Below are positions 45,663-55,094 of a DNA stretch of 64,000 nucleotides, in pieces. Source of the stretch: JAFGOM01 sp964605795 (GTDB taxonomy: Archaea > Halobacteriota > Methanomicrobia > Methanomicrobiales > Methanospirillaceae); the NCBI GenBank assembly GCA_964605795.1, contig CAZSDZ010000003.1, positions 1-64,000 of the forward strand, given 5' to 3'. The notes below the pieces were generated by a model. The model worked only from the letters and a program-made list of their open reading frames with translations, did no database searches and had not been told where the DNA came from. The position numbers and the translations under genes were made by a program. The stretch's first letter is position 1. Every line of letters begins with the position of its first letter.

Positions 45663-46681
45663 TGTCGTAATGCCTCCACCAGTTGGTTGTTCTCTTCACG
45701 CCGCATAACAGCAACCCTGATACAGTCCGGAAGTCCGAAGGAGGTACAATCCCTGATTAAGATTCCTTTTTGTACCATAGCAGAGCAGATCCGGGCGACA
45801 GGCCTGTTGATACGAAGGAGGATGAAATTTGCTGATGCCGGATACGCAAGAAGATCCATGGTAAAAAACTGGTCAAGGAGATAGGATCGCTCCCTTATGA
45901 TATAGGATCGCGACACGCAAAGACTATCGAAACGGGAGAATGCCTCTATTGCCATCTCTTCTGCAATGGCATTGACTGACCATGGCGGCCGTATCATCTC
46001 CATCATTGCAACAAGAGACGGATCTCCAAGTCCGTAGCCGAATCGTATCCCGGGGATTGCAAATGATTTCGTGAGGGATCTCATCACAAAGAGATGGGGA
46101 GAGGATACATCTGCAATGCTCTCTTGCGGCCGTGCGAGATCAAGAAATGCCTCATCAACAAATAGTATCCCTCCTTCTTTCTGTACATCGTCTCCGTATG
46201 CAAGAATATCATCTCTGCGACATAACTCTCCGGTGGGATTATTTGGATTGCACAGAAAGGTTGCGGCAGCTCCTGATGTGTTTCTGCTCACAACAGCTCC
46301 GCAGATGCGCGCAGATTGGGCATATTCTCCAAAACTATGCCCTGGTATGTGGGCAGTTGCATTATTTTGCAGTACCGCGTGGCAAAAAGACCTGATTATC
46401 TCAGCAGAGCCGTTTCCAACAACAACTTCATCGGGGTTGCGATTGTGGAAGCGGGCTATTATCATCTTTAATTTAGAAAAAGAATCGTCAGGGTATTCTT
46501 TAATTGCCGTAGTATCTGAAGGAACTGTCAACACGGGAGCTATTGGGTTCAGACTGGCACTAAACTCAAGAAAAGAACCGTTTAACTCTTCTTTAAATCG
46601 TTTTACCTGGCCGCCGTGACAGGTATCCAAAAGATCTTCCATGTATTTCGCTCTGCTTTCGTGGGTATCACTTGGATGCAT
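45650..46681 (-). CDS. cobD: L-threonine-O-3-phosphate decarboxylase
   Basis: PLP enzyme making (R)-1-amino-2-propanol phosphate for the cobamide nucleotide loop. From the ATG at 46681 the product has 343 residues. It contains CHGGQVKRFKEE, FSASLNPIAP, the PLP/substrate block NPNNPTGELC and the Schiff-base lysine in RSLTKSFAIPGIRFG. The aminotransferase-like family also holds HisC, but the HGG opening and the adjacent cobY identify CobD. ATG 46642 is an alternative. The frame extends to 46831 but would then cover the cdrS control region. Confidence 0.88.
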   Translation of the reverse strand: MHPSDTHESRAKYMEDLLDTCHGGQVKRFKEELNGSFLEFSASLNPIAPVLTVPSDTTAIKEYPDDSFSKLKMIIARFHNRNPDEVVVGNGSAEIIRSFCHAVLQNNATAHIPGHSFGEYAQSARICGAVVSRNTSGAAATFLCNPNNPTGELCRRDDILAYGDDVQKEGGILFVDEAFLDLARPQESIADVSSPHLFVMRSLTKSFAIPGIRFGYGLGDPSLVAMMEMIRPPWSVNAIAEEMAIEAFSRFDSLCVSRSYIIRERSYLLDQFFTMDLLAYPASANFILLRINRPVARICSAMVQKGILIRDCTSFGLPDCIRVAVMRREENNQLVEALRQCLQ

Positions 46682-46771
46682 GAGTACTAATAAATCTCGT
46701 TTAATTCTTTTTTCCTGCCATGTATTAACGATACATTTAAATAAATCAAAAGAAGATTCAATATATCTCAC

Positions 46772-46833
46772 GTCTGACAAAAAGCACCTTTCTGTCTGAC
46801 AGAAAGCAGACTCTCGTATGACATGCGTCATAC
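46772..46833. promoter_or_regulatory. Two palindromes and a direct repeat ahead of cdrS-ftsZ2
   Basis: CTTTCTGTC-T-GACAGAAAG (46788-46806) is a perfect 9-bp inverted repeat. GTATGAC-ATGC-GTCATAC (46816-46833) is a perfect 7-bp one. GTCTGACAAAAAGCA (46772-46786) recurs as GTCTGACAGAAAGCA (46794-46808), 22 bp apart. A TATA-like AATATATC precedes them near 46760. The layout suggests operators at the start site and leader of the cdrS-ftsZ2 transcript. The binder is unknown; autoregulation by the RHH protein is likely. Confidence 0.65.
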
Positions 46834-46847
46834 ACTATGTGATAAAC

Positions 46848-47027
46848 ATGATGAGACGAATTACCATTCGACTGCCAGAGCAGCAGGTTGCCACATTAGA
46901 GAAACTGGTAGCTGCCGGGGAATTTCCAACCGTCTCCGAAGCTATCAGGGGCGCCGTACGTGAGCTGATCCAGCAGAGGGCACCAGATGTCCTTGCAGAA
47001 AGTGACAAAGTGACACTGAGTCTGTGA
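46848..47027 (+). CDS. Short ribbon-helix-helix regulator (CdrS-like)
   Basis: A 59-residue RHH protein (MMRRITIRLPEQQVATLEKL) with the beta strand RRITIRL that enters the DNA major groove and helices ending in SEAIRGAVRELIQQ. In haloarchaea the short RHH protein CdrS is encoded directly upstream of ftsZ2 and controls cell division. Here it is 27 bp upstream of an FtsZ2-type gene, the same order. The ATG at 46848 gives a compact RHH; an upstream frame from 46818 is not needed. Confidence 0.8.
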   Translation: MMRRITIRLPEQQVATLEKLVAAGEFPTVSEAIRGAVRELIQQRAPDVLAESDKVTLSL

Positions 47028-47054
47028 AACTTGGTCTAATTAGGGGGAGTATCA

Positions 47055-48218
47055 ATGCAAAGTATCATTAATGCCGCAGTAATGAATGCTGAAAGAGAAA
47101 AGGAAAGTAAAAATCGCTCTTCTGCCTATGAAGACGATATAGACGGACAACCACGCATCGTTATTATCGGGTGTGGAGGAGCCGGGAACAACACCGTGAA
47201 CCGCCTGCATCACATGGGTGTATCCGGTGCCGAGACGATTGCTATCAACACAGATAAACAGCACCTTGATATGATCCAGGCTGATAAACGGATTCTTATC
47301 GGGAAATCTCTTACAAAGGGTCTCGGTGCAGGAGGATATCCTGAGGTCGGACAAAAAGCAGCAGAGATGGCCCGTCCGACTCTTGAGAACCTGTTGGAAT
47401 CAACCGATCTCTGTTTTATCACTGCCGGTATGGGTGGTGGAACCGGGACCGGATCCGCACCGGTGGTTGCAAAGATCGCAAAAGAGCAGGGTGCAATCGT
47501 TGTTGGTATGGTCAGTTATCCGTTTGATGTTGAGAAAGCACGTCTTATCAGGGCAGAAGATGGTCTTGATGCCATATCGGCCTCGGCAGACTCGGTTATT
47601 GTGCTTGATAACAACCGCCTGAAGAACTACGTACCCAACTTACCACTTGCCCAGTCATTTTCAGTCATGGACCAGTTGATTGGTGAGACCGTCAAGGGAA
47701 TTACCGAGACGATTACCGAGCCGTCGCTCATTAACATTGATTATGCTGATGTAAAGGCCATCATGAGCAAAGGTGGTGTTGCCACGATGCTTGTCGGTGA
47801 GAGTAAACAACAGAATAAATCTGAGAGCGTAGTTAAGGAATGTCTCTCAAACCCGATGCTTGATATCGATTACCGGGGTGCCACCGGGAGCCTCATCCAT
47901 ATAACCGGGGGTTCTGATCTCACGCTGATTGAGTCTGAAGAGATAGCAACGTCCCTTACCTATGAACTGGATCCCAATGCTGATGTTATCTGGGGTGCAC
48001 GAATCAGGAATGATATGGAAGGAAAAGTTCGCGTTATGGCTATCATGACCGGTGTACAGAAGACTGATCCCATGGGAGCTATGCAGGAACGGTACTCTGA
48101 AAAATTACAGTACCAGAGAACCCGTGTGACAAACCCCAAATCCCCTGACATCAGTATGATAAAAGGAAATAACTGGGTTAAGGACGTAGCCAGTGGGTCA
48201 GAGATTATCTGGATGTAA
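47055..48218 (+). CDS. ftsZ2: Cell division GTPase FtsZ (FtsZ2 type)
   Basis: Tubulin-like GTPase that forms the division ring. The 387 residues have an N-terminal extension of about 32 residues, then IIGCGGAGNNTVNRL. The GTP signature GGGTGTGSAP lies at about 130-140, and the T7 region NIDYADVKAIMSKGG carries the catalytic aspartate. The version LDNNRLKNYVPNLPLAQSFSVMD and ITGGSDLTL resembles the archaeal FtsZ2 group. GGGGAG lies 6 bases before the ATG. It follows the CdrS-like gene in an operon. Confidence 0.93.
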   Translation: MQSIINAAVMNAEREKESKNRSSAYEDDIDGQPRIVIIGCGGAGNNTVNRLHHMGVSGAETIAINTDKQHLDMIQADKRILIGKSLTKGLGAGGYPEVGQKAAEMARPTLENLLESTDLCFITAGMGGGTGTGSAPVVAKIAKEQGAIVVGMVSYPFDVEKARLIRAEDGLDAISASADSVIVLDNNRLKNYVPNLPLAQSFSVMDQLIGETVKGITETITEPSLINIDYADVKAIMSKGGVATMLVGESKQQNKSESVVKECLSNPMLDIDYRGATGSLIHITGGSDLTLIESEEIATSLTYELDPNADVIWGARIRNDMEGKVRVMAIMTGVQKTDPMGAMQERYSEKLQYQRTRVTNPKSPDISMIKGNNWVKDVASGSEIIWM

Positions 48219-48732
48219 ATATCCGGATGTGAGAAAAAAGTAGTAAAATTCCCTATCTGCCATAGTCTATATACACTTTTTGCGATACATCTGCTTTCGG
48301 TTCCGGAATAATCCAAATAGAATCGGTTTTCCGGATCTTGGCATGTACCGGTATACGGAAAGGGTATCTGCACCCGATCTGGTATCGGTATAAAAACTCT
48401 TATCAGTTTTCACAGCTACTTATATTGATGGTCTCATACGAGATCTGAACCGGATGCGGCATGAAGAGTCTGGAATATTCCTATACTCTTCAGGTACAGG
48501 GAGTCGAACATACGTGAATAGCCTGACGAACAAGAACCGTTGTCGAACAATACACGCGTATCCCCGGTATCGTATCTTTCGTGTTATTTTATCAGTGATA
48601 CCGGTGTTAGGATTAGCAGTGCATAAAGTTCTTTTTCGCATTATTTCTGGTCTATTTTCTGGTGATGTTCCTGCGCATTCAACACCTGCACAACGGGTGA
48701 AAACAAAAAACCTATGCGAGGAATGGTAAAGC
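48219..48732. other. Intergenic region between ftsZ2 and the coiled-coil gene
   Basis: About 510 bp with no convincing gene on either strand. Frames of about 90-100 codons on both strands here have random-looking composition. Contains an AT-rich stretch near 48590 that may be promoter. Confidence 0.5.
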
Positions 48733-49593
48733 ATGCTGAATGAATTGATTGATAAACGAAGAACTTCTGTTGCATCTTCAGAAGATCACAAGAATAAACG
48801 CAATGAGTTGAACGCCCAGGCAAGTCAGTATGCCCGGGAACGGAACACCTTAAATAATCAAACCCGTGAATTCGTTGAAGAAGCCCAGAAACACAAAGAT
48901 CAGCGGGACCAGTTCAACAAAGAAGTCCAGGATCTCAAAGTCCAAAGAAACCAGCTGAATGAAGAAGCGAACGTAATCTTTACCGAAGTTGAATCCTTTA
49001 AGAAAGATCACGGCGGTGTAAAGAACCGTGGCATCAAGGAGTTGCAGAAACAGATTGAACATCTTGAATTCCGCCAGCAGACCGAGGTTTTTAGCACTGA
49101 GAAAGAACGTGAGCTTATCGATAAGATCAAGCAGATGAAGGATCAGGTCAAGGAGCACGAGATAGAATTTGAGCAGAACAAGGAGATCCGGGAGAAGATC
49201 CTTGCTGCAAAAGAGCTCAGAAAAGACGCTTCTGACATTCATGACAAGATCACCGTGCTTGCCGAAGATGCCCAGAAACACCATGACCTGATGGTTGAAT
49301 GCTACCGGAAAGCAGATGCTTCACGGGAAGAAGCAGATGCCGCCCACAGAAAATTTGTTCAGGCACAGGAATCTGCAGATACTGAGCATAAACTCTTTAT
49401 CGAATCCCAGAAGGAACTGAGGGATTACGACAAGGTTATCGGCGGTCTTCGAAAGAAGAGTAAAAAGACAAAACAGAATAAAGAACAGAAAGAAGTCAGG
49501 AAAGAGGCAGAACAGATATTTAATATGTTCCGCGCCGGTGAAAAACTCACCACTGAAGATATCCTGCTTCTGCAGCGTTCAAAACTCATTTAA
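48733..49593 (+). CDS. Archaeal coiled-coil protein (COG1340 type)
   Basis: The 286-residue product is almost entirely coiled coil from about 10 to 245, rich in Glu/Lys/Gln, with repeated motifs such as KRNELNAQ and QRNQLNEEAN. It ends in a helical tail (AEQIFNMFRAGEKLTTEDILLLQ). I recognise the pattern as the widespread archaeal coiled-coil family COG1340. Its function is not established, and proximity to ftsZ2 is noted but not evidence of a division role. Confidence 0.8.
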   Translation: MLNELIDKRRTSVASSEDHKNKRNELNAQASQYARERNTLNNQTREFVEEAQKHKDQRDQFNKEVQDLKVQRNQLNEEANVIFTEVESFKKDHGGVKNRGIKELQKQIEHLEFRQQTEVFSTEKERELIDKIKQMKDQVKEHEIEFEQNKEIREKILAAKELRKDASDIHDKITVLAEDAQKHHDLMVECYRKADASREEADAAHRKFVQAQESADTEHKLFIESQKELRDYDKVIGGLRKKSKKTKQNKEQKEVRKEAEQIFNMFRAGEKLTTEDILLLQRSKLI

Positions 49594-49670
49594 GCCGTAA
49601 CCTCTCAGAAGAGGGCGATTCCTTTTTTTTTAACCAATTCTTTAATATTTTTAACAACTAAGTATTGTTC

Positions 49671-50810
49671 ATGGAAAACCCCCGGACTCTTGTTCTGAAT
49701 GTGGACAGGGATGACGATATCGGGTATAAGGCACATATAGACAGTCCGGTAATAGGAAGAGAAGAATGCCTTGCCGCGGCAGAATCTCTTGCATTGGCAG
49801 ATCCTGAAGATTCGGATCTCAATGCCATCTTTCAGACGATAAAGATCTATGATGAACTGAAAGGGGCCGGTGAAATCGTTGATATAGCGATTATTGGGGG
49901 AAATCATTCGAGATTTATTGAAGGTGACCGGAAAATTGCCCGGATCCTTGAGGAGGTGGTTGCCGGGACGGGATCAACACAATGTATCCTGGTCACTGAT
50001 GGAGGAGAGGATGAGTATGTTCTTCCCATCATCACGTCAAAGATCCCTGTTGCAAGCATCTCGCGTGTCGTTGTAAGCCAGATGCCAAATCTTGAAGGGA
50101 CGTATTATATTCTCAAGAAAATTATCAGCGATCCCAAGATGGCCCGGTTTGTTCTGGTGCTTCCGGGTCTTGCGCTTTTGTTATATGCGATCAGCTATCT
50201 TCTGAATCGTCCTGAAATAGCAACAATAATCATTGCCGGCGGCATTGGTGCATATCTCTTGTACCGGGGTTTCTCGATTGATGAGGTGGTTCAGAACCTG
50301 TACAAAAATTTAAAGAACACATTATCCCGGGGCAGGTTCTCTTTCGTGACCTCAATCGGAGGAATTATTATTGGTGTTATCGCTATCATGGATGGATATG
50401 CGAGTCTGGCCAGGTACTGGGATGGTTCTGGACTATTTCCTGCACTTCTGATATTTATCTATGGTTCCGTCTTCTGGTTTATTGTTGCCGGGATATTAAT
50501 CTCAGCAGGCAGTATTATTGATAGTTTCATTCATGAGAGAAATATCTTTACCACTGTGATTATTCTTCCCTTTTTTATCAGTGCCGTTGGGGTATTTGCC
50601 TACGGAGGATCCTGTTACATGCTCTCGCAGGGCGGGATCACAGGATTTCCCTTACCTGCATCTGAAGGCATTACGTACATCATACAGGCAACAGTTGGTG
50701 GGCTTATCTGTGCCGTGATAGGAATGGTTCTGCAGCATGTGGTTGTCCAGATGATGCAGGGAAGAAAAGAGAACATTGATACGACTCATGGGGAATTCCT
50801 GGTAGGATAA
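49671..50810 (+). CDS. DUF373 family integral membrane protein
   Basis: The 379 residues begin TLVLNVDRDDDIGYKA (about 5-20), then have a soluble Rossmann-like domain (about 1-150; IAIIGG, CILVTDGGEDEYVLPII) and about seven membrane helices (170-365). DUF373 proteins are conserved in archaea; their function is unknown. The ATG at 49671 is preferred over a TTG two codons earlier. Confidence 0.85.
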   Translation: MENPRTLVLNVDRDDDIGYKAHIDSPVIGREECLAAAESLALADPEDSDLNAIFQTIKIYDELKGAGEIVDIAIIGGNHSRFIEGDRKIARILEEVVAGTGSTQCILVTDGGEDEYVLPIITSKIPVASISRVVVSQMPNLEGTYYILKKIISDPKMARFVLVLPGLALLLYAISYLLNRPEIATIIIAGGIGAYLLYRGFSIDEVVQNLYKNLKNTLSRGRFSFVTSIGGIIIGVIAIMDGYASLARYWDGSGLFPALLIFIYGSVFWFIVAGILISAGSIIDSFIHERNIFTTVIILPFFISAVGVFAYGGSCYMLSQGGITGFPLPASEGITYIIQATVGGLICAVIGMVLQHVVVQMMQGRKENIDTTHGEFLVG

Positions 50811-50840
50811 CCGCCTCCTTCTCTCTTATTGCCAATTACT

Positions 50841-52184
50841 TTACACGTTATGCCGGTTACAGTACCGGTGTGCAAACGAGATATCTTGCGGGAGAATGGC
50901 ATCAGGAATCCAGTACCGGTCAATACCGGCGATAGCAGCGTCATCAGAGTCGTGAATCTTCTGATTGCAAAAGACACAGATCGGATTTGTTCCCAGATGT
51001 TCTATCTTGTTTTGCAATGAAAAATGAGTTGTTTCCTCTCGTGTTTCTGTTTTAAGAATCTCATCAACTGCCTGTTGTGCAAGCATAAACCGTCTGATAA
51101 CGCGCTCTTTTGAACTGGTTGAGAAGGTGATCGCATCGGTAAAGCTGTAATTGGAGGCCATCAGGTCGATAAGTGCTTCCCTGATTGCATCGCGGTGAAG
51201 GGCTATATCTTCTTCTGAGATGGCTGCAAAGAGATGCATCCATGAATCATACAGGAGGATATGAATTCGTGATCCCCATCTGCCTTGGGGATCGCGTTTT
51301 GTTCCTCCATAGTATCGTGCAAAGGTATGCTCTAAAAAGATATGGTGGGCATTCTTTACTGCTCTTAAAAAGGCATCTGAAAGAATCTTCTCATCCTCTG
51401 AAGAGATATTGCGATAAGATTCAAGGTCTTGGTTAATAAAACGCCTCATCGGTGCGTGGTAATTCTCATACCCTGCATGGAAGAATGAGGCGAATCTGAT
51501 GACCATCTCTACATCTTTGAGCTGATAGTCCATGTCTGCTGCCTGAATGCAGTGGAGGAACTCTTCATTCTGGCTTAACTGTTTGAGGAGGTTCAGATAC
51601 GGCCCTCGGTACATGCAGTTTCGTATCTCCATCTCATTGAGAGGGGTGGAACCGGTGTTAATCCGTTCAAAAATCTCGAATTTAATCTCATTGCTACTCT
51701 CTTTAAGGATAGTTATGGTTCTGAGATGGTAATATCTGATGATATCCTGTAATTCCCGGGTGAGATCAGAGAAGAGCATTCCGTTTAAATGGGAGAAAAC
51801 GGTGAGTTTCTGGAGATCAAACTGCTGATCAGGAGGAAAGATCCCGTCGAGATAGGAGAAGAACGATGTCAGTCTCTGCTGTCCGTCAATCACTTCCTCG
51901 CGACCGTCACCAGCCTCTGATAAATAGATTATCGGTAAAGGGATCCGTAAGAGAACCGATTCGATGAGCCGTGATGCCTTTACTTTGTCCCAGACATACA
52001 TTCGCTGAAAATCGGGCTGAAGAATTAATTTTCCTGTTTTGTACTTCTCATACAGAGAAATAATCTCTGGATCCCCTTTCTCGGTATAAACCTTATACTG
52101 GTTATCATAAAAAGAACGGGCGTATGGCTCTCCTGTTGATGAATCCCATAGACAGGAGGTGGATGGTGTTTCCCTGATATTCAT
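50841..52184 (-). CDS. DUF262 protein with degenerate HNH-like zinc tail
   Basis: The 447-residue protein carries the DUF262 (ParB/Srx-like nuclease) domain at about 35-240, with LQPDFQRMYVWDKVKASRLIESV and the catalytic-loop motif VIDGQQRLTSFFSYLDG (about 116-133). The C-terminus (about 395-447) resembles an HNH endonuclease in outline: CVFC ... HRYCNRHN. However, the DH pair that begins HNH motifs is GIDRYW here, so that half may be inactive. Such proteins occur in GmrSD-like restriction systems against phages. No second restriction gene is adjacent. Confidence 0.75.
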   Translation of the reverse strand: MNIRETPSTSCLWDSSTGEPYARSFYDNQYKVYTEKGDPEIISLYEKYKTGKLILQPDFQRMYVWDKVKASRLIESVLLRIPLPIIYLSEAGDGREEVIDGQQRLTSFFSYLDGIFPPDQQFDLQKLTVFSHLNGMLFSDLTRELQDIIRYYHLRTITILKESSNEIKFEIFERINTGSTPLNEMEIRNCMYRGPYLNLLKQLSQNEEFLHCIQAADMDYQLKDVEMVIRFASFFHAGYENYHAPMRRFINQDLESYRNISSEDEKILSDAFLRAVKNAHHIFLEHTFARYYGGTKRDPQGRWGSRIHILLYDSWMHLFAAISEEDIALHRDAIREALIDLMASNYSFTDAITFSTSSKERVIRRFMLAQQAVDEILKTETREETTHFSLQNKIEHLGTNPICVFCNQKIHDSDDAAIAGIDRYWIPDAILPQDISFAHRYCNRHNV

Positions 52185-52286
52185 ACTGATTCCTGGATGC
52201 AGAGTTTTTTATACTTCATTGTGTGTTATGAGATAATATACTCCCGTTCTTTTAATAGTTTTGAAAACTGCAAAAAAGAGAAGATA

Positions 52287-54113
52287 TCAGATATAATGTG
52301 GTTTTTGTGAGAGGAGGTGTGGGGTGTAAAGGGGACGGTACGGCATCCCCTGCGTCTCGGCATGAACCATGGTGATGAGTTCGTCGAGTGTCAGCGCTTC
52401 CTTGTACGGCTTTTTTGGATCTGATTTCGCCCGGATAGTAACGGTAACCTCTCCTGAGCTCAGTTCCTCATCCCCAACAACAACGACATATGGAACCCAG
52501 TCAACCCCTGCTTCACGGACTTTTTTCCCGACCGTGATATCCCTATCGTCCATATCTGCCCTGATATTCTCCCTGTTCAGCCGGTGAATGATTTCGTTTG
52601 CATATTCAGTATGCCTTTCTGCAATCGGAATGACTCTTACAATTACCGGAGAAAGCCATGTTGGAAGATGGGGAACCGGTTGTGATTGGGTGTTCTCAAG
52701 AATGGCACAGATAACCCGCTCGATACTGCCGGTTGGGGAGCAGTGAAGAATCGGTGGATATACGACCTCTCCATCCAGATGGTACTTGATATCAAACCGT
52801 TTTGCGCTCTCAACATCAATCTGAACGGTTGGATTCTCGATGGGCCGGTTCTGACCATCTATCGCTGCAAGATCTATTTTCGCAATCCAGTAATGGACCC
52901 GTTCTGAGATTGTCTCGATAAGAAGCGGGACACCTGAGTTACTAACAAGGTTCTTTATCCATCCTTCATGCTCCTGATAAAATACTTCGGTACACCGGAA
53001 TACTCCAACCAGATCCGTTCCAAGATCTTTACCGGTCTGCCACCCGATAGCAACCTGCTCCTCAAAACAGGAAAGAGCGTTCTGCATGTCCCGGCATAAT
53101 GAGTGCATATCCGGCATGGTAAAGGCCCGCAGGCGTTTAAGGCCGATAACCTCTCCTTTCTGTTCGTGTCGGAATGAGTACGTAGAGAGTTCGTACATCT
53201 TCATGGGCAACTGGTTTGGTGAGATGTGCATATCCCTCATAATTGAGAACATCCCAAAACATGCAGCAAACCGAAGCATCATGGTCCGGTTTCCACTCTT
53301 AAACCGGTACTGTCGCTCACCGAATTTGTCTGCATGTTCAAAGATGGCTTTATCATCGAGATCGTACATGACAGGGGTCTCTACCGGTGATGCGCCATAG
53401 GAAAGAACCAGTGAGAGGGCATAATCGGCAAGAAGATCCCGAACCAGTTTTCCACGGGGAAGCCACCGCAAGTGCCCGACATCACTGGCCTGCTCATAAT
53501 CAACCAGTTCTTTTGAGCGCATCAGTTCAACATGAACTGGTTCTCCCCCGACAGGAACGGCGATTCCGGTCTCCTTCTTTATCAATGCTCCAAACGCGTC
53601 GTCGCTATTAAATTCACTGGTTTCATGCCTGACCCCATCCGGTGTCAGCACAAAGAAGGTGTGGGTAATATCAGGTTTGGATGATATCGTCTGGATCTCG
53701 TCAGAAGTGATGGTACGGGAGAGTTCTGATAACGGGTGGCCTTTACAGGAGATGGTAAAGGATTTATACCACCCGAAAGGTGCTCTCTGTACGGTAAATG
53801 ACGGTGATAACTCCTTCTCGATCCCCTTAAGAACCGTGACTGCAACATCAGGGGAAGAGAGATCGTTGCTCAGGTGAGCATAGGGGTATATCATTATCTT
53901 CTGACACAACACGGTTTGTGCAGTTTGTGCTATCTCGTGTGCGGTTTTTTTGATGATTGCATCTACTGCATCAGCATCATCTGATTCAACAGCACAGAAC
54001 GCAACAAGTACCTCCTCGAGATTGCCGGAAAGTTCCGTAGTATCCTCTGCCATCCTGGTTTTTTTCGTTGCCTTATATTCGATAAAGTCTGAATGTATCA
54101 AAAGAAGACGCAT
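52287..54113 (-). CDS. thrS: Threonyl-tRNA synthetase, archaeal type
   Basis: Charges tRNA-Thr and edits serine. The 608 residues start with the archaeal N-terminal editing domain (LLLIHSDFIEYKATKKT, about 3-19), of the D-aminoacyl-tRNA deacylase fold, which differs from the bacterial N2 domain. The class II core has GHLRWLPRGKLVRDLL, motif 2 in YSFRHEQKGEVIGLKRLRAF and motif 3 in TGSIERVICAILE. The anticodon-binding domain fills about 490-590. GGAG lies 12 bp upstream. Confidence 0.95.
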   Translation of the reverse strand: MRLLLIHSDFIEYKATKKTRMAEDTTELSGNLEEVLVAFCAVESDDADAVDAIIKKTAHEIAQTAQTVLCQKIMIYPYAHLSNDLSSPDVAVTVLKGIEKELSPSFTVQRAPFGWYKSFTISCKGHPLSELSRTITSDEIQTISSKPDITHTFFVLTPDGVRHETSEFNSDDAFGALIKKETGIAVPVGGEPVHVELMRSKELVDYEQASDVGHLRWLPRGKLVRDLLADYALSLVLSYGASPVETPVMYDLDDKAIFEHADKFGERQYRFKSGNRTMMLRFAACFGMFSIMRDMHISPNQLPMKMYELSTYSFRHEQKGEVIGLKRLRAFTMPDMHSLCRDMQNALSCFEEQVAIGWQTGKDLGTDLVGVFRCTEVFYQEHEGWIKNLVSNSGVPLLIETISERVHYWIAKIDLAAIDGQNRPIENPTVQIDVESAKRFDIKYHLDGEVVYPPILHCSPTGSIERVICAILENTQSQPVPHLPTWLSPVIVRVIPIAERHTEYANEIIHRLNRENIRADMDDRDITVGKKVREAGVDWVPYVVVVGDEELSSGEVTVTIRAKSDPKKPYKEALTLDELITMVHAETQGMPYRPLYTPHLLSQKPHYI

Positions 54114-54253
54114 AGATCTATTTCTCCTTTGGTAACTTTACAATAGCTTCATAGTTGCTCTCTAGTATTAGAAGTAACAAGGCATAAATCAATACTGTTC
54201 TTCTCTCTGATACCGGGAATATCATTCTCTTTTTTTGGGATCCGTCTTTAATC

Positions 54254-54270
54254 AGAGGATCTGATCCTCT
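54254..54270. other. Near-perfect hairpin followed by T-tract
   Basis: AGAGGATC-T-GATCCTCT has 8-bp arms around one base, followed by CTTTTTT on the plus strand. It lies between the divergent thrS and zinc-ribbon genes, with no plus-strand gene upstream. It could be an operator or leader element instead of a terminator. Confidence 0.4.
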
Positions 54271-54297
54271 CTTTTTTACCGGTGTCAATACTCCTCC

Positions 54298-54528
54298 ATG
54301 ATGAGTAAGGAAACCAGCAGAAGAGATAGCCTTATTAGAAGGCTTGCGCAATTTACCTACAGGTGTAATGCATTCATGTGTTCTGTTGGCGGACCGGTTG
54401 ATGTCGATATCGAGGATCGTATCAAGACAAAGAATTGCCAGTGTAAAGACTGTGGGGGCTCATTTAAGGGTATTGGGAAAAAAATCCGTTGCCCTACCTG
54501 TGGATCTGACAATATCTGTGAATTGTGA
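54298..54528 (+). CDS. Small zinc-ribbon protein, archaeal
   Basis: The 76 residues have two CxxC pairs, CKDC and CPTC (about 50-72), forming a zinc ribbon (NCQCKDCGGSFKG ... KIRCPTCGSDNI). A basic N-terminal helix (RRDSLIRRLAQFTYRC) precedes them. Nucleic-acid or protein binding is plausible. Two adjacent ATGs (54298, 54301) are equally possible. It is followed after 3 bp by an unknown protein, probably co-transcribed. Confidence 0.65.
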   Translation: MMSKETSRRDSLIRRLAQFTYRCNAFMCSVGGPVDVDIEDRIKTKNCQCKDCGGSFKGIGKKIRCPTCGSDNICEL

Positions 54529-54531
54529 ATT

Positions 54532-55053
54532 ATGAAGGTCCGGCTTGACCGGGATCTCCTTCTTATCAGGGGGGATCACTCATTTCTTCTCGTCGGTGTA
54601 GTACAGGAACCGTTTGCCCTCTGCCTTGAGACCCGTGATGATGAATGGTGCCAGGGGGTGGATGCAGGGGATCTGGTTGCGGTATCTGCCCCTGGTGATG
54701 GTGACACAATGCAGGGTCTTATCCTGCTCGAACTCGTGAGGCGATATCATGTACCGGTTATTGTTCTCCCAAAAGGGCATCCTGGTTCGTCCCGGTTACA
54801 GATGGTGGTCTCGGCAGGCGCAGAGATAACCATGAACTGTTCGATAGAGCGGGGAACGCATCCGGAACAACACCTCCTCTGTTCCTCAGATGAATTGTCA
54901 GGGATGCATCTGCAACGCGACGATTCCGGGGTTACTATTCTTTCATGCCCTCCCCATGCTCGATTATACCGGATTCCGGATCCCGTTCTCGTTCATGCAC
55001 CGATACAACCAGAAACGGAAGTGAGTAATTGCCCTTCAGATGTTTTGCTGTAA
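54532..55053 (+). CDS. Conserved-looking archaeal protein of unknown function
   Basis: The 173-residue protein is soluble, alpha/beta in pattern (LLLIRGDHSFLLVGVV, VPVIVLPKGHPGSSRLQMVV) and has normal codon use. I do not recognise a family. Tight spacing to the zinc-ribbon gene (3 bp between stop and start) suggests a common transcript. Confidence 0.65.
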   Translation: MKVRLDRDLLLIRGDHSFLLVGVVQEPFALCLETRDDEWCQGVDAGDLVAVSAPGDGDTMQGLILLELVRRYHVPVIVLPKGHPGSSRLQMVVSAGAEITMNCSIERGTHPEQHLLCSSDELSGMHLQRDDSGVTILSCPPHARLYRIPDPVLVHAPIQPETEVSNCPSDVLL

Positions 55054-55094
55054 AAAACTGTCTTCGAAAGACCAAAAAAGAAATATGCTGAATC

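Noticed and set aside
46682..46831. N-terminal extension of cobD to 46831
   Set aside because: It would run over the palindromic control region of cdrS; CobD proteins begin close to the HGG motif.
54254..54280. Hairpin with T-tract as a transcription terminator
   Set aside because: No plus-strand gene lies upstream to be terminated; kept only as a possible regulatory hairpin.
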